The position numbers were made by a program, and so were the translations under genes. Below, piece by piece: positions 26,178 to 33,652 of a stretch of DNA of 64,000 bases; position 1 is the stretch's first letter; the number at the start of each line of letters is the position of its first letter. Origin of the DNA: Schaedlerella arabinosiphila (GTDB lineage Bacteria; Bacillota; Clostridia; Lachnospirales; Lachnospiraceae); the NCBI RefSeq assembly GCF_003885045.1, contig NZ_RHJS01000002.1, positions 744,001-808,000 on the forward strand, written 5' to 3'. The notes beneath the pieces are model-generated. The model searched no databases. It saw only the letters and a list, made by a program, of their open reading frames with translations, and was not told where the DNA came from.

Positions 26178-27401
26178 ATGAAGCAGACGAAAAAAAGAAA
26201 TATGTGGCTGATGCTCATCGTCATCTGCCTGGGGGGAAGTATCATCTATATCTTTCCGTATCTGCAGTATACGTTTTATGACAGCATGATGGCAGAGCTT
26301 GGGTTTACCAATACCCAGATGGGAAATGTCATGTCGGTGTATGGGGCGCTGAACCTGATTGCCTATTTTATCGGCGGTATGATTGCAGACCGGTTTTCCA
26401 GCCGGATTTTGATTACATTTTCCCTGGTTGTAACCGGAATCACCGGATTCTGGTTTGCGACGTTTCCATCCTATACGGCTATGATGATCATCAGCGTGAT
26501 CTGGTCATTTACGACGATTTTTACGTACTGGCCGGCTACGATCAAAGCGGTTAAGCTGCTGGGGGACAGCGATGTACAGGGAAGGCTGTTTGGTTTCAGG
26601 GAAGCGCTGAACTCTTTTGGGGCGTTGGTTTTCTCATCAACAGCGATGTTCATTTTTACACGCAGCGGGGAGAATTTCAGAAATGTCGTAATATTCTACA
26701 GCATTGTGTATATTGTGACAGGAATCATCAGTTTTATGTTTCTGCCAAATGACGAGACTGGTGAAGCGGAAAAGCGCAATATTTTTGCTGGACTTGGCTA
26801 TGTGCTGAAGAATCCCCTGGTATGGCTGATCGGATTTATCATTTTCTTTGGCTATGCCGTCGGATCAATCATGGGAAGGCTGACCCCGTATCTGACCTCC
26901 GTATTTAAGATGGGAGTCGCGACAGCAGGTATTGTAGGTATCATTAATTCCTACGGCGTAGGGAATGTGGGAGCAGTTGCCGGAGGATTGATCACAGATA
27001 AGATGAAATCATCCACAAGATTCCTGAAATGGTGTTTTGTGATTATGGCGGTATTGCTTGCAATTTTTGTTGCAGTGCCGGGCGTGCCTTCCTTCTTAAT
27101 GGCAGCGATCATCATGGGGTTATCCGTAAGGCTTGTACAGACCGCAGTCCGAGGGGTATACTTTGTACCTCTGGATGAGGCGAAAATTCCGGCTGAGTAT
27201 TTGGGGACTGCCGCCGGTGTGGTGAGTGTGATCGGATTTGCGCCGGATGCGTTTTTATTCTCCGTCTATGGGAAGATCATCGACAGCATGTCGGAAGTGG
27301 CGGGGTACAAAGTGATGTTTGGCTCTTTGATCGGGTTCTGCGCCGTTGGATTTGTTTTGACCAGTATTCTGATCAGAATGTTTCAGAAAGCAGAAAAATA
27401 A
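26178..27401 (+). CDS. MFS transporter
   Basis: A 407-residue major facilitator with 12 predicted helices. It has Gly-Gly-Met-Ile-Ala-Asp-Arg-Phe-Ser-Ser-Arg between helices 2 and 3, the loop signature of the family, and Gly-Gly-Leu-Ile-Thr-Asp-Lys in the second half. ATG 26178 comes 1 nt after the nucleoside hydrolase stop, so it belongs to the same operon. It may import nucleosides or ribose, or export the freed base; direction and substrate are not visible. Confidence 0.88.
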   Translation: MKQTKKRNMWLMLIVICLGGSIIYIFPYLQYTFYDSMMAELGFTNTQMGNVMSVYGALNLIAYFIGGMIADRFSSRILITFSLVVTGITGFWFATFPSYTAMMIISVIWSFTTIFTYWPATIKAVKLLGDSDVQGRLFGFREALNSFGALVFSSTAMFIFTRSGENFRNVVIFYSIVYIVTGIISFMFLPNDETGEAEKRNIFAGLGYVLKNPLVWLIGFIIFFGYAVGSIMGRLTPYLTSVFKMGVATAGIVGIINSYGVGNVGAVAGGLITDKMKSSTRFLKWCFVIMAVLLAIFVAVPGVPSFLMAAIIMGLSVRLVQTAVRGVYFVPLDEAKIPAEYLGTAAGVVSVIGFAPDAFLFSVYGKIIDSMSEVAGYKVMFGSLIGFCAVGFVLTSILIRMFQKAEK

Positions 27402-27450
27402 GCTGCAATTTTGCTGAGCGTATGCCTGGCGGCAAGGAACAGGGCGTTCA

Positions 27451-27546
27451 TTGCAGACTATTTATTATGCGTTAGGCATTGCAAGTATTTTATGCGGAGC
27501 GGCGTATAAAATAGGATATGAACTTGGAAAAAATGCAAGAAAGTAA
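27451..27546 (+). CDS. Possible 31-residue membrane peptide
   Basis: A TTG-initiated frame (AAGGA about 12 nt upstream) encodes Tyr-Tyr-Ala-Leu-Gly-Ile-Ala-Ser-Ile-Leu-Cys-Gly-Ala-Ala-Tyr followed by Lys-Ile-Gly-Tyr-Glu-Leu-Gly-Lys-Asn-Ala-Arg-Lys. It is one membrane-spanning helix with small-residue spacing and a basic tail, 49 nt after the MFS gene. The stop codon lies in the left arm of a terminator-like hairpin. Could be a regulatory or toxic micropeptide, or the tail of the operon. No homologue is recognised. Confidence 0.35.
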   Translation: MQTIYYALGIASILCGAAYKIGYELGKNARK

Positions 27547-27636
27547 CTGTCCTTAGCCTGATAAACTAAACAGTTACTTTCTGTAACGAATTAATTTCAA
27601 GGCAAACCGTTCTGCTTTCTGGTAGTGCCTTTTTTA
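27540..27636 (+). terminator. Two hairpins ending the nucleoside operon
   Basis: AAAGTAACTGT (27540-27550) pairs with ACAGTTACTTT (27570-27580). AAGGCA-AACC (27599-27608) pairs with GGTAGTGCCTT (27621-27631) and is followed by TTTTTAT. The second is the better intrinsic terminator. Confidence 0.8.
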
Positions 27637-27764
27637 TGTGTTTTCAAAAGTACTCGCCCGATCGGCGTATCTGTTCCACATTTTCATTTTAGTTTGATTC
27701 CACTTTGTTGTCAAGATTTTTTTCATTTCAACATTACCAATTAAAATGTACCATGTCGAGTAGA
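27637..27764. other. AT-rich spacer between operon end and duplicated unit
   Basis: No gene, hairpin or clear promoter seen. It ends at CATACCCC, the exact left edge of the duplicated segment. Confidence 0.4.
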
Positions 27765-27868
27765 CATACCCCTTATAACTTTATAGAAAAAAACTCCCTT
27801 CTATGGTACAATAAACGCAGAAAACAGAACCACCGGTGAGGAACCGTGACAAGGAAAGGAGACGGAAC

Positions 27869-28381
27869 ATGAGCGTATATTTTTACGGCTGCATAACCAT
27901 GGACGGCTATCTCGCTGATAAAAACCACAATCTGGACTGGCTTTATCAGACGGGCACAACGGAGGAAACGGATTATGAAAATTTTTACAACAATATGGAC
28001 ATTACCATCATGGGGAAGCGGACCTTCCGTGAATTGGAAAAATCAGAAACTTCGGAAGAGATCTATCCGACGACAAAAAACTACGTCTTTACACATTCCG
28101 GGACATTGCCTCTCAAGGGATTTATCCCTGTAAACTGCGGAGTTGCAGAGTTTGTAAGACAACTGGACCGGGACAAAAATATCTGGATCATCGGCGGAAA
28201 CACCATACTTGCCCCGCTGCTGGACGAGGATCTGGTGGACTGTATGATCCTGCAGATCGCCCCCGTACTGCTGGGGGACGGTATTCCGCTGTTTTCTCAA
28301 AAAGAGGGGCGAAAACGGTTTGCATTGAAGGAAGTAAAGAAATACGGACCGTTTGCGGAACTGGTTTACGTTAGAGCCTGA
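27869..28381 (+). CDS. RibD/DHFR-like reductase, copy A
   Basis: A 170-residue protein of the dihydrofolate reductase/RibD C-terminal fold: Ile-Thr-Met-Asp-Gly-Tyr-Leu-Ala near the start, Ile-Met-Gly-Lys-Arg-Thr-Phe (NADPH contact) and Ile-Ile-Gly-Gly-Asn-Thr-Ile-Leu-Ala-Pro-Leu-Leu in the second half. Family members reduce pterins, deaminated pyrimidines or unknown substrates with NADPH; this group of short YwjB/YyaP-like proteins is uncharacterised. ATG 27869 follows AAGGAAAGGAG. It differs from copy B by only a few residues (for example Thr for Ala, Val for Ala, Pro for Ser). Confidence 0.88.
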   Translation: MSVYFYGCITMDGYLADKNHNLDWLYQTGTTEETDYENFYNNMDITIMGKRTFRELEKSETSEEIYPTTKNYVFTHSGTLPLKGFIPVNCGVAEFVRQLDRDKNIWIIGGNTILAPLLDEDLVDCMILQIAPVLLGDGIPLFSQKEGRKRFALKEVKKYGPFAELVYVRA

Positions 28382-28447
28382 CGCTGCGTAAAGTATACGG
28401 CGCGGTTCGAACAATGGGGTATGAACAGCAATGGAAAGGAGAGCGCT

Positions 28448-28573
28448 ATGAAAAAATGGGTGCGGCTGAATTATTTCAAAGTCGATGGAAGTGACCTGGT
28501 ATTCCGTGCGGAGAAATCCAGTAATTTTGTGTATATTGATGTCTCCGACGGGGAGCGTTTTCATAGACAATAG
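28448..28573 (+). pseudogene. Lipoprotein gene copy with in-frame internal deletion
   Basis: A 41-codon remnant joining the first 7 codons of the lipoprotein gene (Met-Lys-Lys-Trp-Val) to its last 34 codons. Compared with 33198-33596 exactly 91 codons are missing, including the signal helix and lipobox Cys, so the product cannot be a lipoprotein. The ribosome binding site is intact, so a short peptide may still be made. Confidence 0.9.
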
Positions 28574-28729
28574 CAACCCTTATACAAATTTTTATACCCG
28601 CGAAGCAGCGAGCCAGGCAGCCGTGCCTGTATGGATATCTGGCGGCTGCGTCGGGGGATTTGACTTTAAAATAAACCGCAGAGCCATAGGATGGGGGAGC
28701 TTGGATGCAGGAAAGGAATGCAGTCGAAT

Positions 28730-29488
28730 ATGAACATAAAAGCGCTGAAAGCTTTTTGGAAAAAAGAAGAGGAAGCAGCCCATATCCACGGATGGGATTT
28801 CTCGCATATTCATGGAAGATATGAGGAAGAGCAGGATTTACCGTGGGATTATGAAAAGATCGTAAGACAATATCTGAAAAGTGACCTGGATATTTTGGAC
28901 TATGATACCGGAGGCGGAGAATTTTTATTATCTTTAGGGCATCCTTTTGAGCGGACGTCTGCGACGGAAGGGTATGGGCCGAATGTGAAATTGTGCAGGG
29001 AAACACTGCTGCCGCTGGGAATCCATTTTAAGGAATGCACAGACCCATCCAAAGTTCCATATGAGGACAAGACCTTTGATATCATCATCAACAGACATGG
29101 AGATTTTGATGCCCGGGAATGCTTCCGTTTACTGAAAAAAGGCGGAATTTTTATTACCGAACAGGTTGGCGGCGATAATGACCGGGATCTGGCAGAACGG
29201 GTGCTGCCCGGAACACAAAAGCCCTTCCCGCATCTGAACCTGAAAGAGCAGCAAAACGTATTTGAGGCTGCCGGGTTTCAGATTCTGCGCGGGGAGGAGG
29301 CATACAGACCGATCCGGTTTTATGATGTAGGTGCATTTGTCTGGTTTGCCCGGATCATAGAATGGGAGTTTCCCGGTTTTTCCGTAGAAAAATGTTTTGA
29401 CAGGCTGCTGAACATGCAGGAAGAGATCGAACGTGCGGGGAGGATTGAGGGCACGATCCACCGGTTTTTACTTGTGGCGGAGAAGTAA
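28730..29488 (+). CDS. SAM-dependent methyltransferase (class I)
   Basis: A 252-residue Rossmann-fold methyltransferase. Motif I reads Ile-Leu-Asp-Tyr-Asp-Thr-Gly-Gly-Gly-Glu-Phe (about 52-62); Phe-Asp-Ile-Ile-Ile-Asn-Arg-His is the motif II region; Leu-Lys-Lys-Gly-Gly-Ile-Phe-Ile-Thr-Glu is the post-II strand. It resembles Methyltransf_11 proteins that act on small molecules. Start: ATG 28730 or ATG 28718, both behind GGAAAGGA; the first gives normal spacing. It lies inside the block bounded by the duplicated unit and is convergent with the MATE gene. Substrate unknown. Confidence 0.85.
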   Translation: MNIKALKAFWKKEEEAAHIHGWDFSHIHGRYEEEQDLPWDYEKIVRQYLKSDLDILDYDTGGGEFLLSLGHPFERTSATEGYGPNVKLCRETLLPLGIHFKECTDPSKVPYEDKTFDIIINRHGDFDARECFRLLKKGGIFITEQVGGDNDRDLAERVLPGTQKPFPHLNLKEQQNVFEAAGFQILRGEEAYRPIRFYDVGAFVWFARIIEWEFPGFSVEKCFDRLLNMQEEIERAGRIEGTIHRFLLVAEK

Positions 29489-29568
29489 GGCTTCGGAAAA
29501 GAAATCCGGTCCGTCTCCCTGGGGGGAACGTTTTCACAAAAAACAGCACTAGCAGACCGAAGCCTTAC
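29485..29568. terminator. Inverted repeat between convergent genes
   Basis: GTAAGGCTTCGG (29485-29496) and CCGAAGCCTTAC (29557-29568) form a perfect 12-bp stem with a 60-nt loop. The left arm overlaps the methyltransferase stop; the right arm is just past the MATE stop. Possibly a bidirectional terminator, though there is no long T-tract. Confidence 0.5.
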
Positions 29569-29583
29569 AGGCGCAAAACAGGC

Positions 29584-30912
29584 TCAATGCTTCCGATATC
29601 GGCAGACCATACACCCCGTCAGCACAAACGTCCCCATCTCCGCCCCGGGAATCGCCGCCCACACCCCTGCAACCCCGAGAAACCGCGGCAGCACCAGCAG
29701 AAAGACCGTAATCAATCCAAACGTCCGGAAAAAGGATATGGCCGCCGAGACCTTTCCGTTTGACAGCGCCGTAAACAGGGCGGAGGCAAAGATATTGCAT
29801 CCGGAGAACAGAAAGCTGAATGAAAAAATTGCGAATCCGTCTTTCGCGAGCTCATAAACATGGGTGTTTGTTCCCGAAAATATCCCGGCGATGTGCCTGC
29901 CTGCGAAAAGGGAAAACAGGAAAACCAGCAGCGAGACCGCCCCGATAAAGCAGAAACAGATGCGGACCACTTTTTTCAGCCGCTTCTCATTCTGGCTGCC
30001 GTAGTTATAGCTGATCACAGGGGCGGTTCCCATGGAAAAACCGATAAAAAGCGTGGTCAGAAGGAACTGGGAATAGATGATCACCGTGATGGCGGCCACC
30101 CCGTCCTCTTTCATCAGCCCCATCATTGACCTGTTAAACAAAAACGTAGTGACGGCGCTTGAGAGCTGGCTGACCATTTCAGAAGCGCCGTTGGAACAGC
30201 TTTTGCCCAGAACGGCCAGATCCATTTTGGGCCTGCAGAAATGCAGATCGCTTTTTCCGGTGAAGAAAAAAACCGTTCCGGCCAGGGTGGGGATCATATA
30301 TCCGATGCTGGTCCCAAGGGAAGCCCCTCGGATGCCCATTTGCAGCAGTACGATGAAAATATAGTCAAACACGATGTTGGCAATTCCGGCAAAAACCGAA
30401 AGAACCAGTCCCAGTCCCGGCTTTCCTGCGGTGACAAAAAGATTCTGATACAGGACCTGCATGATATTTCCGGCAGCGAAGAAAAGCTGGATTCTCAGAT
30501 AATCCCTGCAGTAGGGGAGCAGGAGTTCGCTTGCGCCCAATCCCCGGATGATCTCCTCCAGAAATACAAATCCGATCAGCGACACAGCCAGGCCGAGGAG
30601 CGCGCCTGTCAGGATGATCAGCGTGAAATTGCTTCTGGCTTCCCCGGCTCTTTTGCTTCCCATTTTCCGCGCCACGACGGCGCTTCCGCCTGCTGCGAGC
30701 ATGGTTCCCATTCCCACAATGAGATTGAGGACAGGGCAGACGATGTTGATCGCGGACAGGGCATTTGTATCGATAAAACGGGCCGCGAATATGGTGTCCG
30801 TTATGGTATAGACCCCCATAAACAGCATCATCGCCATACTTGGAAACGCAAACCGGATCAGTGAGAATGTATGAAAATCCTCTGACAGCGGGTTTGTCTG
30901 TGCTTTGGTCAT
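29584..30912 (-). CDS. MATE family efflux transporter
   Basis: A 442-residue MATE protein with 12 predicted helices and the family motifs Thr-Asp-Thr-Ile-Phe-Ala-Ala-Arg-Phe-Ile and Gly-Thr-Met-Leu-Ala-Ala-Gly-Gly-Ser-Ala in the first half. It starts 9 nt after AAGGAGG at 30912; an upstream ATG at 30942 is before that site. It is only distantly like the MATE at 5770. It follows the AraC-GNAT gene by 60 nt on the same strand, so the regulator and pump probably form one transcript and one resistance or efflux module. Confidence 0.9.
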   Translation of the reverse strand: MTKAQTNPLSEDFHTFSLIRFAFPSMAMMLFMGVYTITDTIFAARFIDTNALSAINIVCPVLNLIVGMGTMLAAGGSAVVARKMGSKRAGEARSNFTLIILTGALLGLAVSLIGFVFLEEIIRGLGASELLLPYCRDYLRIQLFFAAGNIMQVLYQNLFVTAGKPGLGLVLSVFAGIANIVFDYIFIVLLQMGIRGASLGTSIGYMIPTLAGTVFFFTGKSDLHFCRPKMDLAVLGKSCSNGASEMVSQLSSAVTTFLFNRSMMGLMKEDGVAAITVIIYSQFLLTTLFIGFSMGTAPVISYNYGSQNEKRLKKVVRICFCFIGAVSLLVFLFSLFAGRHIAGIFSGTNTHVYELAKDGFAIFSFSFLFSGCNIFASALFTALSNGKVSAAISFFRTFGLITVFLLVLPRFLGVAGVWAAIPGAEMGTFVLTGCMVCRYRKH

Positions 30913-30972
30913 AATCAGTTTCCTCCTTCTGCAGTCGATCAATGATTCAGAGCCTCCGCAGCGGGTATGGAA

Positions 30973-31827
30973 TTACCTGCCCTGGGGCTGAATTGTATGT
31001 TCCCCGGAGAGCACAAGCCGCTGTACCGGATACCCGTACTCCAGGAGCAGTTCTTTTTCCGTAAAACCGAGACGGCAAAATTCCTCCCGATATCCGGTAT
31101 CTGCTTTGTCGCCTGCCCGGTATGTGGTCAGAGAGAGCTCCGTGCCTTCCGGCAGCTCAGAGGCCAGCTTGTCGAGAAACAGCCCGGTCACTCCCAGGTT
31201 CCGGTACTGTGGATGTATTGCCAGAAAATCAATCCTTCCCGAGTCCACCGAGAACCCCATAACTCCCACGGCCATGCCCTCATCCCGCAGGATCAGCGCC
31301 CGCTTTTCCGCGATGTAACGGCGCAGATTGTGGGCGTATTCTGTCTCGTCCAGGCAGGGGTAGCCGTCGATGGTAAGGCGGACCAGCTCCATCCAGTCGT
31401 CCGCATCGGAAAGCCTGGCAAACCGGATATCCTTTTTTGTAAAATGTATACCCGCAGGCTCCCCTTTCAGGCGGATCTCAAGCTGCAGGGGATAGTAGGC
31501 TTTCGCTTCGCGAAACTGTGCGGGCGTTGTTTTGTACATCGCTTTGAAAATGTCTGTAAATGCCTGCTGGCTCTCATATCCGCTGGCCAGGGCAATTGCC
31601 AGGATCGGTTGATCGGAATCGACAAGAAGCCTGGCCGCTTCCGTAAGCTGCCGCCTCTGAACATAATCGTGAATGGTCATGCCCACGGTTTTTGTGAAAA
31701 TCCGGTGCAGATGAAATTTTGAATAGTGCAGCGCGGCCGCCGCCGTATTCAGATCAATTTTCTGCTCCAGATGCTCTTCGATAAAACGAATGGTCTGCGA
31801 AACAATGCGTACTGTCTGGCTCTGCAT
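30973..31827 (-). CDS. AraC-type regulator fused to a GNAT acetyltransferase
   Basis: A 284-residue fusion. Residues 5-105 are an AraC/XylS double helix-turn-helix (Tyr-Ser-Lys-Phe-His-Leu-His-Arg-Ile-Phe and Ala-Leu-Ala-Ser-Gly-Tyr-Glu-Ser-Gln-Gln-Ala-Phe). Residues 135-275 are a GNAT domain with Ile-Asp-Phe-Leu-Ala-Ile-His-Pro-Gln-Tyr-Arg-Asn-Leu-Gly-Val, the acetyl-CoA pyrophosphate loop (Arg/Gln-x-x-Gly-x-Gly/Val). ATG 31827 follows AGGAGG; longer starts lack a site. It heads an operon with the MATE pump. The enzyme domain may sense or modify the same compound that the pump exports; this is inference. Confidence 0.9.
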   Translation of the reverse strand: MQSQTVRIVSQTIRFIEEHLEQKIDLNTAAAALHYSKFHLHRIFTKTVGMTIHDYVQRRQLTEAARLLVDSDQPILAIALASGYESQQAFTDIFKAMYKTTPAQFREAKAYYPLQLEIRLKGEPAGIHFTKKDIRFARLSDADDWMELVRLTIDGYPCLDETEYAHNLRRYIAEKRALILRDEGMAVGVMGFSVDSGRIDFLAIHPQYRNLGVTGLFLDKLASELPEGTELSLTTYRAGDKADTGYREEFCRLGFTEKELLLEYGYPVQRLVLSGEHTIQPQGR

Positions 31828-31970
31828 CTCTCTTCCTCCTTCCTGTATCTTTTTTTTTCGGCACCTGGGTGTGCAAAAAGTGTACGTCCGGTTGTGAACA
31901 ATAACACCATTGTACCACAATGAAATGAGAATGTTTCATGATTCTTGCGGTATTTTATGGGTTGGCTGCC

Positions 31971-32006
31971 GTTGCTGTGAACGCCCGGTCAGGCCGTGAA
32001 CAGTAA
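31971..32006. repeat. Palindromic repeat used as intron insertion site
   Basis: GTTGCTGTGAACGCCCGGTC then AGGCCGTGAACAGTAA, related to the GTTACTGT...ACAGTAAC hairpins at 7433-7470. The group II intron remnant starts at the next base. Confidence 0.6.
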
Positions 32007-32514
32007 GTGCGCCCAGAAGGGCGCAATGTTTAATGGGTGGAAATCCCATCTGGTAAGATGCTAAACACATCACCAGTAGCGAACCTTGGGTCTGTATTGG
32101 TAACAATATCAGGCTAAGCGTAGGAAGCCAGGTAGTAGGGCTACAGGGCGAATTTAGCACCGAAATCACAGTTCAGTGTGCCGACGCTGTTTACTGTGCG
32201 TAAGGCAACATGTGTGTTATCGCTATGGTGAGATTCCACACAGCACTGCGGTGTTGGAACGCCAGTTATGCTATACAATGACATTGCGTCAACTGTGGGA
32301 GAACCTGTATCCTCCGTCTTTTAGTGTAAAAGGTCGGTATGTGAATCAACGAAGGGAGTGCAGCAAACGGGACGCAGGTAGTCGGATAGCCCGATATTAC
32401 TACGGAATCACGGACAACACGCAGAGTTTGAGTGACTTCGGGTATCGGATGATGAAAAGTCTATTTAAATGGCTGAATCGAAGAAGCCAGAAGAAAAGCT
32501 ATAACTGGGAGGGG
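32007..32514 (+). mobile_element. Group II intron remnant with reverse transcriptase tail
   Basis: Starts GTGCGCCCAGAAGGGCGC, the GTGCG-type 5' end with its first stem, and continues about 330 nt of structured RNA-like sequence of domain I type. Then the last part of an intron-encoded protein appears: Tyr-Tyr-Gly-Ile-Thr-Asp-Asn, and Lys-Trp-Leu-Asn-Arg-Arg-Ser-Gln-Lys-Lys-Ser-Tyr-Asn-Trp-Glu-Gly, the maturase/thumb signature of group II reverse transcriptases. The polymerase domain, the end of the protein and domains V-VI are missing. It breaks off exactly at CATACCCC, the edge of the duplicated unit, so it is inactive. Confidence 0.8.
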
Positions 32515-32618
32515 CATACCCCTTATAACTTTATAGAAAAAAACTCCCTTCTATGGTACAATAAACGCAGAAAACAGAACCACCGGTCAGGAACCGTGAC
32601 AAGGAAAGGAGACGGGAC

Positions 32619-33131
32619 ATGAGCGTATATTTTTACGGATGCATAACCATGGATGGCTATCTTGCTGATAAAAACCACAATCTGGACTGGCTTTATCAGA
32701 CGGGCACAACGGAGGAAACGGATTATGAAAATTTTTACAACAATATGGACATTACCATCATGGGGAAGCGGACCTTCCGTGAATTGGAAAAATCAGAAGC
32801 TTCGGAAGAGATCTATCCGACGACAAAAAACTACGTTTTTACACATTCCGGGACATTGCCTCTCAAGGGGTTCATCCCTGTAAACTGCGGAGCTGCAGAG
32901 TTTGTAAGACAACTGGATCGGGACAAAAATATCTGGATCATCGGCGGAAACACCATACTTGCCCCGCTGCTGGACGAGGATCTGGTGGACTGTATGATCC
33001 TGCAGATCGCCCCCGTACTGCTGGGGGACGGTATTCCGCTGTTTTCTCAAAAAGAGGGGCGCAAACGGTTTGCATTGAAGGAAGTAAAGAAATACGGATC
33101 GTTTGCGGAACTGGTTTACGTTAGAGCCTGA
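32619..33131 (+). CDS. RibD/DHFR-like reductase, copy B
   Basis: A 170-residue protein nearly identical to the product of 27869-28381, with the same Ile-Met-Gly-Lys-Arg-Thr-Phe and Ile-Ile-Gly-Gly-Asn motifs. It is preceded by the same duplicated leader, including a likely promoter with TTATAGAAAA and GGTACAATAA elements, and by AAGGAAAGGAG. It is followed by the lipoprotein gene, with which it probably forms a two-gene unit. NADPH-dependent reduction is inferred from the fold; the substrate is unknown. Confidence 0.88.
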   Translation: MSVYFYGCITMDGYLADKNHNLDWLYQTGTTEETDYENFYNNMDITIMGKRTFRELEKSEASEEIYPTTKNYVFTHSGTLPLKGFIPVNCGAAEFVRQLDRDKNIWIIGGNTILAPLLDEDLVDCMILQIAPVLLGDGIPLFSQKEGRKRFALKEVKKYGSFAELVYVRA

Positions 33132-33197
33132 CGCTGCGTAAAGTATACGGCGCGGTCCGAACAATGGGGTATGAACAGCAATGGAAAGGAGAGCGCT

Positions 33198-33596
33198 ATG
33201 AAAAAATGGGTACAGCTGATAGTGACGGCAATGTGCCTGATTGCCCTTGCAGCCTGCGCAGGGCAGGGAGACGGCGATATACGCAGTGATATACGTAGTC
33301 AGATTGCCGGAAAATCCTTTGTCTACGAGAAGGAAGGTTTTGGCAGTGATTTTACCATTGAAATCAAGGATGACAACACGTATTCTTACTATGAAGGCGT
33401 ATTAAGCAGTATCATAGGAGGCGGAAAATGGGAATTGGACGGCAGCGTCCTCTGTCTTTTGGGTGAAGGGGAGTCAGACCGTCCGATTCAGAATTATTTC
33501 AAAGTCGATGGAAGTGATCTGGTATTCCGTGCGGAGAAATCCAGTAATTTTGTGTATATTGATGTCTCCGACGGGGAGCGTTTTCATAGACAATAG
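33198..33596 (+). CDS. Small lipoprotein
   Basis: A 132-residue protein with a signal peptide (Met-Lys-Lys-Trp-Val, hydrophobic core to about 16) and lipobox Leu-Ala-Ala-Cys, giving a mature lipoprotein from Cys20. The mature part is a short beta-rich domain (Gly-Gly-Gly-Lys-Trp-Glu-Leu-Asp-Gly-Ser and Asn-Phe-Val-Tyr-Ile-Asp-Val-Ser-Asp-Gly-Glu) of the kind seen in small secreted Firmicutes proteins. ATG 33198 follows AAAGGAG. It is 66 nt after the reductase gene. Function unknown; a deleted copy is at 28448. Confidence 0.8.
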   Translation: MKKWVQLIVTAMCLIALAACAGQGDGDIRSDIRSQIAGKSFVYEKEGFGSDFTIEIKDDNTYSYYEGVLSSIIGGGKWELDGSVLCLLGEGESDRPIQNYFKVDGSDLVFRAEKSSNFVYIDVSDGERFHRQ

Positions 33597-33652
33597 TATC
33601 CTGGATAGGATTGAAAAATAAGAAATTCCGATGGAGAGGAGTACGTTTTGAA

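Larger units (their letters stand above)
27765..28573 (+). repeat. Segmental duplication, copy A (with 273-bp deletion)
   Basis: Almost identical to 32515-33596, offset 4750 up to 28467 and 5023 after it. It includes the leader, the RibD/DHFR-like gene and the ends of the lipoprotein gene. The 273-bp gap removes the middle of the lipoprotein gene in frame. Confidence 0.95.
32515..33596 (+). repeat. Segmental duplication, copy B (complete)
   Basis: The intact version of the module at 27765-28573: leader, RibD/DHFR-like gene and full lipoprotein gene. Divergence between the copies is only a few bases per hundred, so the duplication is recent. Confidence 0.95.
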
